A stretch of 64,000 nucleotides of DNA from positions 558,001 through 622,000 of the forward strand of contig JANUWF010001938.1 of the NCBI GenBank assembly GCA_026120185.1, in the 5' to 3' direction. Source of the DNA: Voacanga thouarsii. Taxonomy: Eukaryota; Streptophyta; Magnoliopsida; Gentianales; Apocynaceae. The notes beneath the pieces were generated by a model. That model saw nothing but the letters and a program-made list of their open reading frames with translations, was not told where the DNA came from and did no database searches. The translations under genes were made by a program, and so were the position numbers. This document shows, in pieces, positions 60,201-64,000 of the stretch. Within the stretch, counting starts at the first letter, position 1. Every line of letters begins with the position of its first letter.

Positions 60201-63200
60201 TGGCTTCAGAATGGAAGTAAAACATGAGACTATATTTGAGCTCCAATTTGGTGGTATAGTGGCTTTGCTTGTGCTTTAAGAGTTCTAGAAGGCAACAGAA
60301 TTTAAAATGCGGTACAATTTTGTTTTCTGCTAAAGAGTAAAGAGTGCAGTGAGAACCCTATGGAGACATTATGGTGTGCTTTAGTGAAAAGGCTGGACAA
60401 TATGTACGGCAGCGAGTGTCATGAATGTAAGTGGGAATCCACTATGACAAGAAGTTAAAGTTGTTTTATGTTACTGAAACCAATGCACTATAAATGATGC
60501 TTTTAACATGAGACTCCAAAAAATGATTTATGTTTTTCTTTAGGGCTCTTAATAAGAATTGAACCTATTATTGTTTTGCCAGGTTAATACTAGATTGTGA
60601 TCTGGTAGGTTATACCTCAACGAAGAGTGTGAGTAACAATTATGCCCCAAAAAAATGAAGAAAAGAACAAAACAAAACAAAACAAAAAAAGGAAGAAGTA
60701 GAAGATTTGGGGATAGTTTCCATGGATCTTGCTATCTGTCTTGCTTGTCAGGGATGATTGTCTTGTGGATTTCTAATTCTCTTCACTCCTCTTATTACCT
60801 GGGCTTTTGTTTTGTAGCAGCATTGTGCTTTGCATCTTGTTAAGCTGTTGAGTCGGTACCATTTGCCACAGCTTTCCATGATTGGTTAAAGTTGGATGCT
60901 GCATCCTCAAGTGTTGGAATTATATTTTCCCAATGTGTAAAGATGTTCAGAGGGTGCAGAAATTGAACCACTGACCAAATTTTGTAGTTTTACAGGATAG
61001 TTCAAAAGTTAAATAGATGTTGATTTATAATTATTATTTGCTGAAGGCATGTTTGGCTTTTCTTGTCATGCATTCTCTTTTAGAACTTGTTATCTTTTTT
61101 TTGCTGCAACGACTGGAAAGCTGTTTGAATGTGTGCCTTAGATGTTCATAGTTTCTTGTATTAATTAATTGCGAATGTCATTTTGAATTTCACCATCGTT
61201 TTATTGATCGCAGGCACAATCTTTGCATATGGTGTTACAAGTAGTGGAAAGACTCATACCATGCATGTAAGGAAATTGGTTTCTTGAAATATTCTTCTCA
61301 AAATTTGATACTTGAGAAACATGAAGTCCGAGCTCCCTTTTTCCCTATGATCATTGTTGACAAAATCTAGCACTCTTGTAATATGCCCATTCTTGTCTTC
61401 CAGATATTATCTATTGCAAATTCTGCAGTGGATATCACTAGCCCTACAGCTTTAAAAAAAAAAAAATTCCTGTCAATATTTGATGACAAAGGGAATACAC
61501 ATTATGTGGTTCATGCAAGCTAGTTTCACAAGGCTTAACTTGAATTGGGGTGGTGGCTGAGCATTTGAAAGGATCAGTCTAAAATAATTCGGAATTTGGA
61601 AGCTTGAATAGAACTTTGGATTGAGAGGCTTCTTCTCTTGCAAGAAGAATAGGTAGATCATAGATGGTTTCAAATGAGGTTGAGATTCTTTTCCATGCAA
61701 CTGCAGTCAATGTTTGAATCAATGCCCATCTGATGGCTTTTTGGCCTCTAATCTGTTTGGGAGTCTTTGAAATTTGTTAGTTAAGGAGGAAGCTCATGTA
61801 CCAATTGTAGTTGAAAGCCTTAGGAGCCTTGCTTCCCTTATGTTCTTTGTCTGTCAAATGTCGCCTGGTGAAAGTTGTGGGTCATGTGTTATCAATGGAT
61901 AAGATCTTGCTTTGAAGTAAGGGACTATGGTTTGGAAGAGTTGCTGACTTTGATTCTCATTGTTCCTTGGACTTTTATTTAGTGAATGATGGGCTCTGGA
62001 TCTCCTTGTTCTTAATTAACAATGAACTTTTCAGACTGCTGTAATATCACAAAGAGAGTTAGCAAACTGAAGGAGCAAAGAAATTGAATTGATTTTGTGA
62101 TGCGTATTGCCAATGTTAATTTAAATGTTGTTAGGTCTAAACTGGAAGACAAGATTTTCCTTCTGAGGGTGTTTGGTAATCCAATAAGTTTTAATCTCTG
62201 GTAATCATGGACTTGCATATGCTTTGGGGATTCTCATTTTGCATCTCACTAAGTAGTTTGGGAAAACAGTTTAGAAGAGTTAAATGTCAGAATGTGTCTT
62301 ACAATGTGCTTCTGAAGTTTGTCATATGGAAGTTAGATAATGGTGTTTTCATATTTTTGGTGCTGCTTGTTTCTTTATGTTTCCGATGTTATGGATTCAC
62401 CTTTTCTGTCCTCTAATGAGCTGTGTTCTCTTTGATGGCCTTTCTAATAGTTGGTTATACAGAGACTAGAAAAATTAATTGTTTTTATTGAGATCTTTCC
62501 TTTCTGAACAATCATTTATGTAAGGATAAATTATTAAGGATAAATTATTATTGTATGGCTAAAAAACGAGACGATGAATGGAGTGTTTACAAATCGCAAC
62601 ATGCTACCATCAGTGGACTGGAATTGAAAAATAAAATTGGACAAAATTTCAGCTCTTTCCATATAGGAACTTCAAGTCACTTTAGTCTTCAATAAGCTAC
62701 TGTTTAGCTCCTATTCCTATCATATGATGGGGCATGGAAAGACCAATACTATCTATTAGGAAGTTGTATTTGACTGATATGTTTTGTCTGCATTCATTTC
62801 AGGGTGACCAGAGGTCTCCTGGAATCATTCCTCTGGCTGTTAAGGATGCTTTCAGTATCATTCAAGAGGTAATAAAAGTTAGCTTAACCTACCACTTTCA
62901 AGGTTATGTTACTGTTAATTACTCACAGTATCTTATGATGATGCTTTAGACACCTAGCAGAGAATTTCTTCTCCGTGTCTCATATTTGGAAATCTACAAT
63001 GAGGTAAGCTGCTTAGCTTTTCTGCTTGATTGACAGCCTGTTAAGGAGATCTTCCACTGAAGCATGGCATAGTTGAAATCAATAATTCATTATTTTTAAA
63101 TCAATGGGTGTGATTTTCTGTGGATGCCGTACATGAGTGTATCATTATCACTTGTGTTATACATTGGCATTTGACTATCAATAGCCCTCTGGGAAACACT

Positions 63201-63944
63201 ATTTGATTGGATTTGTAATGGTTGAAAACAATCCTATCATCTGGAGTTCATGCATCAATTGTGTTTATTTTTTTAAAATTGGAATATAATCTAAAGAAAA
63301 TAGCTCTAATCTAATTTACTGACTATCTAGTTTGTAATAAAATAATATCCCAGTGATGGATATTGATCATTTTCCTTGGATGTTATAGATTGTTTTACAC
63401 ATTATAAGATGTCTCAACTGTTCGATGCAATATTAGTTCTTTCTGTTGCTAAGAAATCCCATATCTAGTGGAGATTTATTTTGTGGGAATCCTGCAATAG
63501 ATTTTGTTACAGTTTGCGTAGCAGAAATGCCACGAATTTTCCTAGAGCATGGATTAAGTTTGGAGAAATTAATTCTTTTGTTTGGTTACCCTTTCTCATA
63601 TTATATTTGTTTCCCTTTTCTTCTTTTGTTACATGCAACAACTTGTTATGTTTTAGTGATATCTGGTTGGTGAATTCCAGATAATTACTTCCTTAACTAC
63701 TTTACTACTTATCAGGTTGTTAATGACTTACTAAATCCAGCTGGGCAGAATTTACGCATTAGAGAAGATGCACAGGTACATTTTCCTTAACTAATACTAA
63801 TGAAACTTAAATATTTAAATACAGGAGAACTTCAAACATTTCTTTTCCTTATATATTTACTGTAGGGGACCTTTGTCGAGGGCATCAAAGAGGAGGTTGT
63901 TTTATCTCCAGCTCATGCGCTTTCTCTAATAGCAGCAGGGGAAG
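57203..63944 (+). CDS. KIN7: Kinesin-7 motor protein, 5' part (continues beyond the window)
   Basis: Eight exons: 57203-57453, 57568-57665, 58621-58710, 61214-61266, 62803-62868, 62950-63003, 63716-63775, 63866-63944. All introns are GT-AG and phases agree. The last visible codon is split at GAAG/GT, so the gene runs on. The first 250 residues comprise an S/T/R-rich N terminus (MATRHGSKSQRAQRSTLRQA) that could be an organelle-targeting or regulatory extension. The motor domain then runs from about residue 73 (VTVTCRFRPL), with the P-loop GVTSSGKT at about 153-160, HGDQRSPGIIPLAVKDAF, LRVSYLEIYNEVVNDLL and EGIKEEVVLSP. The motif set matches plant kinesin-7 (CENP-E-like; MKRP/KIN7 group). It hydrolyses ATP to move along microtubules. 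Copy B of RMC1 lies about 9 kb upstream. Confidence 0.95.
58711..61213 (+). other. KIN7: 2.5-kb intron 3 of the kinesin-7 gene
   Basis: It lies between a GT donor after ATCAATG and an acceptor TTGATCGCAG. It is AT-rich, without a recognisable gene or complete transposon. Short frames such as 60655-60843 are A-rich noise. Confidence 0.8.
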
Positions 63945-64000
63945 GTAAAAGCTTTGCTTAAACTCTGATAGCTAAGTCTTTTCTAGACCGGTAAAGGTAG
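63945..64000 (+). other. KIN7: Start of kinesin-7 intron 8, cut by the window edge
   Basis: GTAAAAGC follows GGGGAAG. The rest of the gene lies outside the window. Confidence 0.8.

Overview
The window is nuclear DNA from a flowering plant, almost certainly a eudicot. Genes are split by short AT-rich introns, the host proteins are plant-type (RMC1/Mic1, 40S ribosomal protein S16, a GIS/ZFP8-type C2H2 repressor, a kinesin-7), and most of the rest is plant transposable elements. I could not fix the genus.

Layout. About 0.45-10.2 kb holds an intact 11-exon RMC1 gene (+) with a solo Copia LTR and a SINE-like remnant upstream. 10.6-16.2 kb is a Ty1/copia element with matching 5-bp target duplications. 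16.5-17.0 kb is an intronless RPS16 gene (+) with a telo-box/site II promoter. 18.3-19.2 kb is a broken plastid ribosomal L15 copy (-). 20.7-21.4 kb is a single-exon C2H2 zinc-finger gene (-). 22.9-24.0 kb has a large inverted repeat. 25.07-25.68 kb has unidentified coding-like sequence (-) that abuts a second copia element of the same family (25.7-31.3 kb). 34.2-44.0 kb is a decayed CACTA (En/Spm) element with remnants of both of its genes. 44.0-48.2 kb is a second, broken copy of the RMC1 locus. 48-56 kb is intergenic and rich in small DNA transposons (Stowaway-like, CACTA-derived and hAT-like). 57.2 kb to the right edge is the 5' part of a kinesin-7 gene (+), which runs out of the window.

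The main story is a dispersed or tandem duplication of the RMC1 locus. Copy A (about 0.45-10.24 kb) is intact. Copy B (about 34.2-48.24 kb) kept the upstream region, the leader, part of an intron and pieces of exons 9 and 11, and lost all other coding exons. Comparing the copies gives empty sites for several later insertions: the 9.7-kb CACTA (TSD TAA), a Stowaway-like MITE (TSD TA) and a SINE (10-bp TSD) in copy B, and an LTR in copy A. The window therefore records the order of events: duplication, decay of B, then transposition. Copy B, not the intact gene, lies next to the kinesin-7 gene. From memory the Arabidopsis orthologues are neighbours, so B may mark the ancestral position.

I found no new defence system or operon-like system; this is a eukaryotic region. 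The least explained parts are the coding-like minus-strand pieces at 25.1-25.7 kb and 32.2-33.9 kb, the conserved gag-pol spacer of the copia family, and the TACTA-type ends of the large CACTA element. All coordinates, splice sites and target duplications were read by eye from the sequence; no database search was run.
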